This document shows positions 42,401-53,594 of a DNA stretch of 64,000 nt, piece by piece (the first letter of the stretch is position 1; every line of letters begins with the position of its first letter). The DNA lies in NCBI GenBank assembly GCA_001939145.1, contig LSRX01001157.1, positions 78,984-142,983 on the forward strand, written 5' to 3'. The notes beneath the pieces were generated by a model. That model made no database searches. It saw only the letters and a list, made by a program, of their open reading frames with translations, and was not told the DNA's origin. Position numbers and translations under genes: made by a program. This DNA comes from Symbiodinium microadriaticum. Taxonomy: Eukaryota; Sar; Dinophyceae; Suessiales; Symbiodiniaceae.

Positions 42401-45400
42401 GTCAAAGGACAGAGAAGGATTAGCCAGCAAAGCTACGTTTGTTTTCTGTTTGGCAGGGCCGATGACGGTGCCAGAGGGCGCCTTCGCTCTCTGGAGAGAG
42501 GCTTTTCTTGCTGCTGGCATCCCGTGAGAGACGCTGGTCCGAGTCCTCAATAGTGGAGTTACAGCATCTCATCGGCCTGGTGCTTCCGATGCGTTGGTCG
42601 AACATATGACCTTTGCTTTGACCTGCAAAGGCAAGCAAGCGGCGCTGTGCCGGAGAGGGAAAAAGTTGTGTTCAACAGCGCGCTGCGAATGTCTTCTTCT
42701 GCCATAGGAGGACGGCCATGCGCTCTAAATCCCAAACACAGGCTTGCCTTGCAAGGGGGGTCGGTGCTTTGACTCTGAAGGGCACTACGCACCAAGAATC
42801 TGGAACCTCGAGGTCCGGATCGTGTGGGCTTTCAAAATGCAGGATTCTGGAGCTGCGCATGAATCCAGAACACATTTTCCTACAGCTGCCGACTTTCGTG
42901 TCAGCGCGAGGCTAGCCGACGAGGCTAGCCGGTTTGTGGGCGCTATCGAAGCAGTAGCCACCGGACCTGGACCCAAGCAGGCAGTCCTAAAACTAATGCC
43001 TTCGCATTGCTGGGAGAGTGCTTTCTGCCTCCGTGCCTGCTTTCCCTTGCTTTGCTACGGGTGAGTTTGGGCCAATAGGAGGCCAGGCTTGCGTCCTCGG
43101 ATTCGGATGAAAGCGCCAGAGTTCCAAGCTCTTGCGGTGTCTACATGGGCTGCCTAAGCCCTATAAACCCTAAACCCTGTCGAGGCCACGTAGCTGTGGA
43201 GAAGCAGCTTGTCCGCGAGCTGCCCCCGGTTTAAGGTTTAAGGAGTTTAGGGTGAGGAGCTTAGGGTTTGGGGTCTATAGGGTGTTAGGGGTTAAGAGGT
43301 TTAGGGTTAAGGACTTTAGGGCCCTAAAGCAATGCAATCGAAGTTCAAGCTCAGCCAGTCTCTCTGTCTCGGCTCCTTCCAAAGTCCACGAGTTCGGGCT
43401 AAAGTCAGCTCCCGCGTGGCAGCCCGAGCATCTTAGCACCTGCGTTCTCTGAATCAGGGTCCTTTCTCTATTCCGTTTAACCCGCAGGACCCTACAAGGG
43501 ACCCTATCTAACTTTGGGATTGCGGGACCCCCCTTCAGAGAACCATCCGTGCAGGTTCTGAGCCGGCAGACCCAGGCCTTGCGGCATCAGCTGCTCTTGC
43601 CATTCTGCCTTCTGGAGGTTCATCTCTAACCCGCCCGGAACCCTAAACCCTAAACTCCCCGAAGACCGCGAACGCCTCAAAAGCCCCAAAAGCCTCAAAG
43701 CCCAAACTGCTTCTGGCAGCTCCGGAACCTAAGGGCCACTCTCGTGTCTGGGTGCCTTTGAAGCCATTCTTCGTAGCCGAAGACGGCCCAGCATAGAGCC
43801 CAGAAGCTCCCCAGGACTTTTAGGAGGTTTGGTTCTGAAGGATCCCGAGGTTGAGGTGAGGAGACGGCCCCTGAAGCCTGGGCCACTCCTCCAACGAGGA
43901 CTGCCTGCTTTTTCGCTTCGCTTCTTCCGGCACTGCTAATGCTGCGGTGCGAGTAGCTGCAGTGTTATTGTCCTGGGTCAATCCGGGCGATTCCTGCCCT
44001 TCCGCCTAAGTCTAACGTGTCCATGACATGACGACGTTGGGGCCTGATATAGAGTGAGCCAATGCACTGAAGGCTGACCCGGAGTTTTGACGGCTCCAAA
44101 GGCTCTGCTAAGTGAGACGGTGGAGTTGTGTTTACCGAGAGGCTCCTTTCAAAATGGGCCGTTAAGCGACTTCTTGCCAGGACAACATCCTGCTCCTCCA
44201 TGGAGGCCCAGCAAGAAATCTTCCAGAATGAGCCACACGAGCATCCCTAAGCTGAGAAGCTTTCACTTCCTTGTGCCTCTTTGAGAGCCCTCGAAGGGAC
44301 GAGGGCAGAGCCATCCGTGGCAATGGTGCTTCAGTCAGCCCAGCTCTTGGTATGCACACCGGCAGCGGTTCCCAAGCGGCCCCGCTGGTCCATGACGTTG
44401 AAGCCGTTGAGATTTCGCTTCTAAGTCGTCGAAATACAGATTCTGCCACGCCATACATGTCTTGACGAGTTGGACTCCTAAATTGTCTCCATGCCCCCCG
44501 CAGGACTTTAGCACATGTGCTTCAAAGCAGATACGCCCTGTCGCAAGCCTCCTAGTTGTGTCGCTAGTTGTGGGTTGTGGGGCACTCGGAGGGTGGGATA
44601 TCATGCCATGCGGTGATCGTTGTTGCCCGGTTGCCAGGGGACGTGCCCAAAGGCTGCGCATGCTGTTGCCAACAGCCAATGCTGACTGCTTTGTCAGGCA
44701 ACAATGCACAAGCAGGCGCAGTGCTAAGCATAGAATGGGCTTAGAGGTTCTTTCCAGTCCGCCGGTCCAGTGGAAGCAGTGGAAGTTGGTGGTGAGGTTA
44801 GTGATGCTGTTCTGCAGCCAGAGCCACAAGCGTATCAGAAAGTGCTTCAACTGTCACCGTCCAGTCTATGGCACAAACACTCACATGTGCAGACTGCAGA
44901 GGTGTGTGGATGCATGCACGGCACAGGGCTTGGCTTGTAACGACCACCCCAAAAGGTTTGATGAAGGTGCAGTGATTTCAACCGGATTTTGGAGCACAGC
45001 CGACCCTCGTGCAAGCTCACCAGAATGTTGGATGCAGAGATGCCATTAGTGCCCGCAGGGCTTTGGCAGTTTCCCAAAGCAGACACCCCCTGTAGCGGGT
45101 TTGTCGGTCTTTCGCCTGTGCGAGTCCGGTCGGCCCGAACCTGTCTTGGAGGGATTCCGAGCGAAGTGTGTACTTGCAGTCACCATCTTCGGGAGCTGTC
45201 AGTTTGCCCAGTCTGCGTCCAAGACTCACTTTCTCGCCTTAGCCCCTGCAAGCGTCAGTTCTTGCATCCACGGTCCAAAGTGATGGCTTTGGAGCTCGAG
45301 TCTAGGCAAACTACATCTGATTGACAGCGTCGTTGGCAACCTCAGAAGATGTTTGGCTGTATTTGTCGCCAATCGAAAACAGTTTTTGGGCACAACAAGC

Positions 45401-46900
45401 TTCTGGAATACAAGTTCGCCCGCGAGTGTCCAACGCAAAGGTGTTCCGATACCTTTGAGGACGAGCGCCGTCACAAGGCCGGTGAGGTTGTCGTACTTGC
45501 GTCATTGGGAACTGGGACGGTTTTCAAGATCTTTCCCCGCCCGTGCAGACATCAGGCTGTGAGGCACTCGGATTGCCAGGGCCAGGCCATGCAGGAAGCG
45601 CTTCGACAGTCGGCTATCAGTCTTTGCCACAGACAGGCATGTGTGCAGAGATGTGCTTCATAACATCTGGTCACCTGAGAGTGAACGTCACGAGAGAGCC
45701 GGACCTACGACGACCACTCGAAAGCTTGGTGAAGCTTTCAGCACGATGTTGAAATGCATCAGACCTGCTGACGGGTTCTGCAAACCAGAGGAGGTTCGTG
45801 GGACCAGCTGTTCTCGCGATGACTTCTTCGTGGTGCATCTTTCGCAGGACGCATTGGCGGGTCAGAGGTCAGATTCAAGTGCCCGAGCTGCAGTCACGTC
45901 TCTGCAAGGCTTGGCCTATTTCAGCACATGGTCCTGCCGTTGCACAGTGGACTTGAAGATATGTGTCAGTGAGGCACAAGATGCGGAGTTATGGCAGCAA
46001 TAGGTAGTCCAGACACGTTGAGATTCTGTTGCCGTCGTTGTCTTGGCTTAAGCCGCGCGCAGCTGCCAGAAGCACAGCTTGCTTTGAAGCCTTCTGCAAG
46101 ATCGCCGCGGTGCAGGCCATCTTCCATCTCGACAACCTGCTTCAAGACACCGTGAGACACCACAGCCACACCCCAGTAGATTCCTGGGGCCACACGTGGA
46201 GTTTTCAACCTTGCAAGAAGACTGTGTTGCCGGCCCCCAGTAGGAGAGTGCAGGCAGCAGGTAGGCACGAGATCCTGCGCTAGCTGCAGGGTCGTGCAGT
46301 TCGGGAGCGGATCGCCAAAAGCCATGCTTCCTTGCTGTTGTCTCATGCCAAGCTGAGATATTGTACTTGTTCATGGGAGCTCTTGGTCCAATGTTTTGAG
46401 CTGGATTTTCGGGTCTGTTCTGGTGCCGGAACGGGGGCTTCGGTGCGCCAAACAGGATGGGAGCAGCTTTGCTTGCCAGGTTCCTTTCTGTGCAATCCTA
46501 CAAAAACTCATATTCGTCGTGTACCCAGCGTTTAGCACTTATCTGCATGCCTGAGATGTCAAGAGGCCCGTTTGAAGCTGTCTTAGTCTTTTCTAGTCCA
46601 GTGATTACCAGTGCTACATGGTAGGCTTTTCCGTTATATTTTTAACGAATGCTTTCATGTTTTTAGGGTTTGACAGTGTCAGGGAATCACGAAGACATTG
46701 GAGTAGCGGTCAAGCCAGCCCCAAAGCGATAAGCAGCCCTAATTAAACCCTAAACCGCAGAACCCCAAACCCCAAACCACGGGGGAACTCCAGGGCCGTT
46801 TGGGCTCATGCAAGCACCAATGGCATGTGGCCTGTCTGTAGGGAACAGGAGGCACGCAGAGTTTGCAACGAGTAGTCTTGCATAAATATAGGCAAATAAA
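36480..46900. other. Long region without recognised genes; small telomere-like patches
   Basis: Frames up to about 200 codons exist (41948-42553 plus, 44335-44850 minus, 44462-45049 plus). None has a recognisable domain, and competing frames overlap them. Patches of CCCTAAA/TTTAGGG-like sequence occur near 43160-43320 and 43640. The region may hold introns of genes whose exons are too short to see. Confidence 0.45.
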
Positions 46901-46904
46901 TCAA

Positions 46905-47045
46905 TATGTATGTAAGCATGTATATATATATATATATACATGCATGTTTATGTATATATGTATGCATAAATAAATAAATAAATATATATATATATATATT
47001 ATATTATATGTGTGTGTATGTATATTCTATATTTATATATAGATG
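46905..47045. repeat. AT-rich microsatellites
   Basis: (TA)n, (AAAT)n and TGTA-type runs in succession, just 5' of the lipocalin-like gene. Confidence 0.9.
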
Positions 47046-47187
47046 ATAATATTGGCCTTACTGCACAATTTGGAAGTGCCAATTGTAAGAAACACTCGGA
47101 GCCCAACGCAGGTCAGAAGTCCAAGGGACAAGCATGGTGCTACAACAGTGATTCGTATGGTCATAAGCTTAGCAAGATACTAGCAGT

Positions 47188-47856
47188 ATGATGCTTTGCC
47201 CACTTCGCCTTCGTACCCTGGCCCTGTTTCTGACCGTTTGGGTCGTTGCAGGAACCGGTTTTGGAGGCTGCCCGCCCGTAGAGCAAGTGCAGAAGGCTGA
47301 GGTGGCAAGAACCTACAACGTTTCCAAGGCTCAGGGGAGGTTCTTTGAGATCTTCGTAAAGGACGTGGTGGAGGCTCCCTGCACTTGCTTTCTGAAAGAC
47401 AGGCGTGTGAATGATAAGGGCCTCCAGGACAGCGATCAGCTCTACTGTGGTGCTGGGAAGTACATGTCCTGGTACAACGTGACGGAGGACAACTTCTTTA
47501 TTCCGGGCCAGAACGCTCGTTTCAACCTCGTCTTTCAGCGGCCCATCATCCGCAGGGTTGTTTTTCCCAACGTGGTGTTGGGCTTTGCCGAGGCTGGGGC
47601 ACACACAGGCTACACCTGGCTGGTGGAGTACCAGTGCATGGAGCGGCTCAAAGTGCAGACTTACCTGGGCTTCAATATCTACCACCGGCACTGGGACCCT
47701 CCTGAGGCGGATGTGCTTGCTATCCGAGGGGTTATCGAGGAAGCTGGCCTTGGGGAGCACTGGACCAGCATCAAACCAATGGGGGGCCCTCACTGCAACT
47801 ACACATCCTCGCCTCCGGCAGCTGCGTTTCAGAGCGGCCCAGCTTTGTTGGTATAG
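47188..47856 (+). CDS. Lipocalin-like secreted protein
   Basis: 222 aa with an N-terminal signal peptide (MMLCPLRLRTLALFLTVWVV, then AGTGFGGC), probably cleaved before or near GCPP. Lipocalin features are present: the CPP start of the mature chain, then a strand with GRFFEIFVKD in place of the G-x-W-Y-E-I signature, Cys pairs (CTC, YC), and a later strand YTWLVEYQC followed by GFNIYHR, typical of apolipoprotein D-type lipocalins. It ends GGPHCNY plus a short tail. Lipocalins carry small hydrophobic ligands; the ligand here is unknown. The replacement of Trp by Phe in the signature is a divergence. The frame is uninterrupted, notable among intron-rich neighbours. It starts after an AT-rich microsatellite. 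Confidence 0.62.
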   Translation: MMLCPLRLRTLALFLTVWVVAGTGFGGCPPVEQVQKAEVARTYNVSKAQGRFFEIFVKDVVEAPCTCFLKDRRVNDKGLQDSDQLYCGAGKYMSWYNVTEDNFFIPGQNARFNLVFQRPIIRRVVFPNVVLGFAEAGAHTGYTWLVEYQCMERLKVQTYLGFNIYHRHWDPPEADVLAIRGVIEEAGLGEHWTSIKPMGGPHCNYTSSPPAAAFQSGPALLV

Positions 47857-48011
47857 TGTACAGCGTCTCGGGCAACGTGGATGCGAGCGGTGAAAACAGT
47901 GGATGCTGGTCTCCGAGCCTTTACACCCGAGAGAGGCATGTTGCAACAAACCGCCTCGGTTTCTCTGCTTTGTGCAGCTAGCGTCGCCTTCGTACGGTCT
48001 GGATGGTCGGC

Positions 48012-48055
48012 TTGTTACGAGGATCCACAATAATTGTTACGAGGATCCACAATAA
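48012..48055. repeat. 22-bp tandem duplication
   Basis: TTGTTACGAGGATCCACAATAA-type unit (22 bp) occurs twice, at 48012-48033 and 48034-48055, followed by an AT-rich, CATAATGATCA-like stretch. Confidence 0.8.
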
Positions 48056-48868
48056 TCTCATAGTCATCATAGTGATCATAATGATCATAATCGTAAGTAC
48101 TATAGTGTTATTCTTGTTATGATTAGTATTATTCCAATTTGGGATTTACGGGACCCTGGAGGGCTCGGTGCCTCTATAGGGTCTTCGGGCTTTGGGGTTT
48201 TCGGGATTCCAGGGGCCTCCGAGAGTTCTAGTCGCTGTTCTGAGTCTTCCGCTCCCTGCCGAGCATGGGGCGGAGAGCTCTCTCTCATTTTTTTTGTTCG
48301 GGCTCCCCGGCATTCCAGGGATCCTGGTAGCTCCGCGCTGAATCCCAGTTTGCCTTTGCGGTTTACAGTTTAGGATTTAGGGTTTCTTCATGTTGCAGCC
48401 TGGCACAGTCATCTGGTAGATTCTGGACAAAAGGGGGCCCCGATAAGCCACACAAGACCACAAATGGTCATTCAGGATCAGACGGATGGCGTTGTATATT
48501 TGGCCTGCCCGCAGCCTTTTGCTTACAAGGACACATAGATCCTTGTACCTGTATCCCTAAAACTAAAGCAACACCAAGAGGCTGAGCCCCAAAGGCCGAA
48601 AGCTTCTGACTACACCATTGACTGCTGAGGGGACAGGGCCCTTAGCGCACGATTGAGTTTGTGTCACCTTGCTTGCAGCAAGTTGTGGGCTGCTTGCGCC
48701 CAGCATGGAGGATCTCCTGGTCGGAGTTCAGTTGCTGGGATTGGCCTTTGGATTTTCCTTATGGGTTCGAGGTTTAGGCTTTAGATTTTCCTTGTGACCT
48801 TAAGGAGATCCCACATACTAACACCTCTCTAAAGGGATTCTGAAGACCTAAGCAGGCTATCTCCGGCG

Positions 48869-50424
48869 ATGGCCGGGCAACTCATCATTTGCGCCTATGG
48901 CCTTACAGCAATGCACAGCTGGACCCACCGCACCGTGAAAATGACCAGTGGCTTCGTAGGTGAATGCCAATTCTATGGCCGGTTGCTCTCGAAGTTCATG
49001 TTTGGTGTGAAAGCCGTCAGTGAGGCAGCCGAAAAACATGTCCATCAGCGTCGGCGCACCTCTCTGCAGGAGATTGCCAGCCTGTGGTCCTTGGTACTGG
49101 ATCTCTTTATGTTGGTTCTCTTCGTTGTCCAGGCAACTGGAGTTGCACCACCCATGGTGCACAGCATTTCATTCTACGTCACCGTCTCCATCGGATCCAC
49201 TGTGATGAGGAGGATGGGAGATCCATCAGTGGACTTGACACCTGGACGTTTCGAGGTCGGCCCATGGAATGATTCGTACTTTCCCTTATAGTGGTTGAAG
49301 AGCATCCCACTTACCAGTAACTAGTATTTTCACCGGCTTTCACGGGCCCAACCTAGGCTTGAACCGAGATATGACGATCATGAGTTTGCTGGTTTTCGGA
49401 GCCACTCTCGGAATGCCACGCGAGCTCATGCCTGCCTGCTACATGGCACGAACTCTATGCTTCACCTTCACCAACAGCCAGTTCAGCAACAAGGTGAACA
49501 TCATGCTGGCACCCTTCTATGTGATGTCACATTGGCTCAACTTCGAGCCAGGTGCACCGCAAGCGCTGCCGCAATGGTAAACTCTAGGCCCCAACCTCGA
49601 AGCCCTAAGCCCCAAACCCTAAACCCCAATTCCTGCACCGAGGTGCGCCGACCGAGAAGCTTTTGTTTTCCATGATCGGTGAGGTGGTGGCTGTCTCGCT
49701 CATGATTTTAGTCGTCACCAACCTGGACACCAAGGAGCTGGGATGAAAGCGCAAATGTAGGTTTCTTACGGATGCGTGGAGCTTTTTGGTTTCAACTTTC
49801 AGCAGGGGGCATTTCGGGACACGACAATCTGGAGATTCAGGGTATCGCGCTTAGGGCCTAAGGGGGGGATCTAGGGTTCAGAGCACTTCTGTCGACATGT
49901 GTATGTTTAGAATATGGTATGTTGCAAAGCAGTATGCAAATAAACTGTACATGCGCATATAATCATTTGCTTTTCATGACAAGTGTTGCATGTCTGTCGG
50001 CCTGTCTGTGTCTCGGTCTGTCTGTCTCTCTGTCTGTATGCATGAACGTTGCATGTATGTATCTATGTCTCTGTGCGTGCGTGTGTGTGTGTATGTATGT
50101 ATGCATGCATGCCTGCATGTATGAATGTATGCATGTATGTATGCGCTTAGGTATGTAAGTCTGTATGTATGTATGTGTGTATGTATATGTATGTGTGTCT
50201 GTATGTATGTCTGTATGTATGTATGTATGTATGTATGCATGTATGTATGTATGTATGTATGTATGTATGTATGCCTCTGCGAGTGTATGTGTGTACGCAT
50301 GTACGTACGTAGGTAGGTATGTAGGTGGGTGTTTGTCTGTCTGTCTGTCTGTCTATATTCAGGTAGGCAGGTATAGGTTTATATCTTTATATTTGTATAT
50401 TGCATAAATATCTGAAATCCAGCC

Positions 50425-50458
<34 letters not shown>

Positions 50459-50829
50459 TTGCTTATATAACATAAATGCATATGCATGTGCGTATGGAGA
50501 TGCACATGTATATGGAGGTATAAAGGTGTAGATCAGAATGTAGATGTGCACGATGTATGTATGTATGTATGTATGTATGTATGTATGTATGTAGGTATGT
50601 GTATGTGCAAGACATGCATACGTACCAAACAAACAAGCAGACATAAATACAGACATACAGACATACATACATACATACATACATACATACGTACGTACAT
50701 GCATACATGCATACATGCACACATGCATACATGCATGCATACATGCATACATACATACATACATACATACATACATACATACATCCATCCATCCATCCAT
50801 CCATCCATCTATCTATCTATCTATCTGTC

Positions 50830-50877
<48 letters not shown>

Positions 50878-52451
50878 TGAATGCATGGTCGTCCCCGATG
50901 CCTGACCCGCTCTTTCTCTAATGCCGGGACATGAAACGGGCGCGCCCTTCTGAGTACTGCTCATTTTGCATACAGCAGATCAACACTTCGGGCGAAAGTC
51001 ATGTCACATACCCCCCCCCCCCACATATGCACACACCTCAAATGTGCTAAAACCTTGCTTTCAGTTAGGCCTCGTTCCGAAGATTCTAAACCCAGTGGGT
51101 TTGCATGAAGTCCTCTTTCTGATGGACGTTTTGGACTTTTTCCAGTCTTTTCTCTCCAATTCTGGGTTGAACGAAATGACACTTCTTTCTCACATCGCTG
51201 TTACCTGTTCAGAACCGTGACATCAAAATATCCAAGGCTGCCTGACAACCCCGAAACCCTAAACCGTGAAAGCTCCTACTGCCGGAAAAGGAGCATCATG
51301 CGCCTGATCCCTAAACCCTGAAACCCTAACGGAAAAGGAGCATCATGCGGCTGTCGCTACCATGGAATTGGAAGCAAAGGTCGCCGAGGTGGCAGAAGCA
51401 GAGCGTGCCTTGCCTAGGGCTCAGGGATTTGGCTGGGTACCGTTTGTGGGGGATGCTAGAATCTAGAACCCTAACTGGAAAACTCTACATCCGCTCCCCG
51501 CGATTTCCCCTGAAGAGCCAGTTAGGTACAGGCGGGGCAGCTCAAAGATTGCTGTCCGTGACCTGTGATGCATCTGTTCGCCTGACGCATGATTTGAAGA
51601 TTAAGACCCCGTCGCGGTCGCTTCTGGATCTGTTGATGTGCAACTTTGGTTCCAACTGCACGACCCAACTGGAGGGTATGGCGTTCCTCCGCTATGTGGC
51701 GCAGGGGGAGCACGAACGTTTCATGAAGTTCATTGACGAGAACTCCCAGAGCACATCTCCAGCAAGGTCCTTGCCTATCGACCTGAAAGACTCCAGCGGT
51801 GTGACTTTCAAGGCGGAGCTCTTCCATGTCACGGTTCCCAGCCTCTCGGGCGATGGGGAGCATGAGCACTTGATTGGTATCACTAACGATCTCGCGGATG
51901 ATCGTCTGGGACGCATGGAGCATACATTGGAGGATCTTCCGGTGGCATCGTCCCAGGGCCTGCCGATGATCAGCGAGGTTGATTCGAGATACCAAGGAAC
52001 TGGAGCCCTTTCGCATTCCTTTGCACCTTCGCAGAGGCATAGCTGTGGGAAGAGTAGCGTATCCAGCAGCAACAGCAGCAAAAGCTCAAGAGCACAACTC
52101 TCAACCATGCGTGAGATCAGCGAGATGGACTTGGTGATCGATCTTGAGACGGTAGATAAGGATTTCCGTATTCTGTCGATTACCCTACACTTCGCCACGC
52201 CAACTTCCTGCGCCGAGAACGCTCTCCCGAATCTGGTGGAATGGCTCAAGCCGCGGTACCGGCAACAGGTGCACAATTGGATCCAAGAGCACGCTAACGC
52301 CCATTATGCGGGACGGGAGTACCGGGAACCCCTCCGGGGCATCAAGCTGAGCCTGAGCCTAACAGAAGACGTTTCAGTGCTTTTTCAATTGGTTCCTTGT
52401 GCTTTTTGCCAACCCAAGCCCAAACTCGAAACCGTGGGTTTCTTGAAATAA
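48869..52451 (+). CDS. Membrane protein with C-terminal PAS-like domain, multi-exon
   Basis: Proposed exons: about 48869-49285, 49360-49578, 49658-49734, 51338-51400 and 51541-52451. Exon 1 has a hydrophobic helix (SLWSLVLDLFMLVLFVVQAT). Exon 2 has MTIMSLLVFGATLGMPRELM and NIMLAPFYVMSHWL. Exon 3 has EVVAVSLMILVVTNLDTK. Exon 4 is a coiled-coil linker (MELEAKVAEVAEAERAL). Exon 5 starts LLSVTCDASVRLTHDLKI and continues with FLRYVAQGEHERFMKFIDEN and HLIGITNDLADD, the shape of a PAS domain after a TM region, then a Ser-rich stretch and a second conserved segment to the stop at 52449-52451. The role is likely membrane-linked sensing; ligand and output are unknown. Exon ends are estimates. Confidence 0.55.
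49735..51337 (+). other. Large intron of the PAS gene with GA donor and microsatellites
   Basis: The exon before ends ACCAAG and the intron begins GAGCTG. The next exon begins after GAAAAG with GAGCATCAT. AAGGAGC thus occurs at both junctions, and joining AAG to GAGCATCAT keeps the frame (DTK-EHHAAVATMELE). This implies a non-canonical GA donor, known in dinoflagellates. The intron holds tetranucleotide arrays, a C12 run at 51011-51022 and CCCTAAA-like sequence near 51250-51330. Confidence 0.5.
50050..50875. repeat. Tetranucleotide microsatellite block, partly inverted
   Basis: (GTAT)n/(ATGT)n at 50085-50275, (CTGT)n near 50335-50355, (CTAT)n at 50428-50458, (ATGT)n at 50553-50600, (ACAT)n at 50655-50783, (CATC)n/(TATC)n at 50784-50825 and (AT)n at 50838-50873. 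The (ATGT)n and (ACAT)n blocks are reverse complements. Long open frames here are artefacts of the repeat. Confidence 0.95.
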
Positions 52452-53594
52452 GCAAGAGTGGGATCTCTTTGAGCTAAGCCCGGAAAGGGCGGGACATCCC
52501 TGAAACAGCTTCTGCTTGTGTCATCCCTGTGGCCCTTGTTGGCCTTCTTCCTGGACCCCAGGTTTTCGCCCTTTCCAAACACTTCCACACTTTTGGCCGG
52601 CGAGCTCAAGTGCAAGGGAATCACTGAGGAGGAGGACGGCTCGTCAGATCAGGATGAGTCTTCTGCTGCAGGTGAGGACAGACGCTAGATTGGGAAACTC
52701 GAAACCCCAGCCTCACGGACTGGAAGCCCGACTATCCCAGAAGGCCACAGCTGTAAAGCCCCAAATCCTCAATCCGTCGCAGGTATGCTCATGGAAATCT
52801 CCATCCGGCAACTTTTTGTTCATTGAGATGAGGGCAAGTTAGTTCTGTCCGAGCTAACATGAGCCCAAATGAAGTGCGAAGCGCCGTTTGATGCCTGATC
52901 ACGGAATAGTTTCACGTTTTACTTTTCTGCTACCGCAAGGTAGAGCACATGGTTCTCCAAAGTCGACTCATTGGTCATTAGTCCGTTGCTGCGGCCGCTA
53001 TCATGGCAAAAGCAGGGTCGAAAGACAGGGAACCCTTGCAGGAACCTTTGAAGAGACCCCAAACCCTGACTGTTTGAGCTTGGCCTTCGCCTTTCCAGTG
53101 TCCCTAAACCCTGTGAGCCCTTACAAGCCTGAATCAACAATCGAGACCTCGAGCCCTGGCCAAACGCCCTGAAACCCTGAATTGTCGATCCGGCGATGCA
53201 AGGCGTAAAGAGGGGGCCCCACGAGAATCTAGGGCCATGATTGTGTAGAGATAGTTTCCCGAGACTCTGTTCAGTGAGGGTAGCTATTTGTGTAGTATAT
53301 GTTCGCTATCTAACACCACATTTTTACTACGCATCCAGGAACCTCAAAAACTAAAGGAGTCGCACACCTGCAAGTGATCCAGATCCATCTAATTTAGAGG
53401 CACTGACATGACCTGCTGTTCCGAGAAATGGACAATCCTAAACCCCATTTCCTAGACAATCTCTGTCTAGTGAAGCGATGCGATGATCGCAGCCGGGAAG
53501 AATCAACAACAGCAGCACCCGAAACTGCAGAAAATTAGACGGATAAAGTCGGATTGTGACATCGCCTGTGTTAGAAGCATCCGCCTCCAGCGCC
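52452..53594. other. Intergenic, possible further exon of the PAS gene
   Basis: Near 52590-52670 one frame encodes LLAGELKCKGITEEEDGSSD, which looks protein-like and acidic, but no family is recognised and no splice partner is clear. The rest shows nothing recognisable. Confidence 0.3.

Noticed and set aside
41948-42553. 201-codon plus frame
   Set aside because: No domain, skewed Arg/Ser/Leu composition, and overlapping open frames on both strands.
44335-45049. Overlapping minus (171 codons) and plus (195 codons) frames, the latter with CFNCHRPVYGTNTHMC
   Set aside because: The Cys/His string is suggestive of zinc binding, but flanking sequence shows no homology I can recognise and the frames oppose each other.
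49919-50921. Many Met/Tyr/Val/Cys- or His/Thr/Ile-rich frames
   Set aside because: Artefacts of tetranucleotide microsatellites, open on both strands and in several frames.
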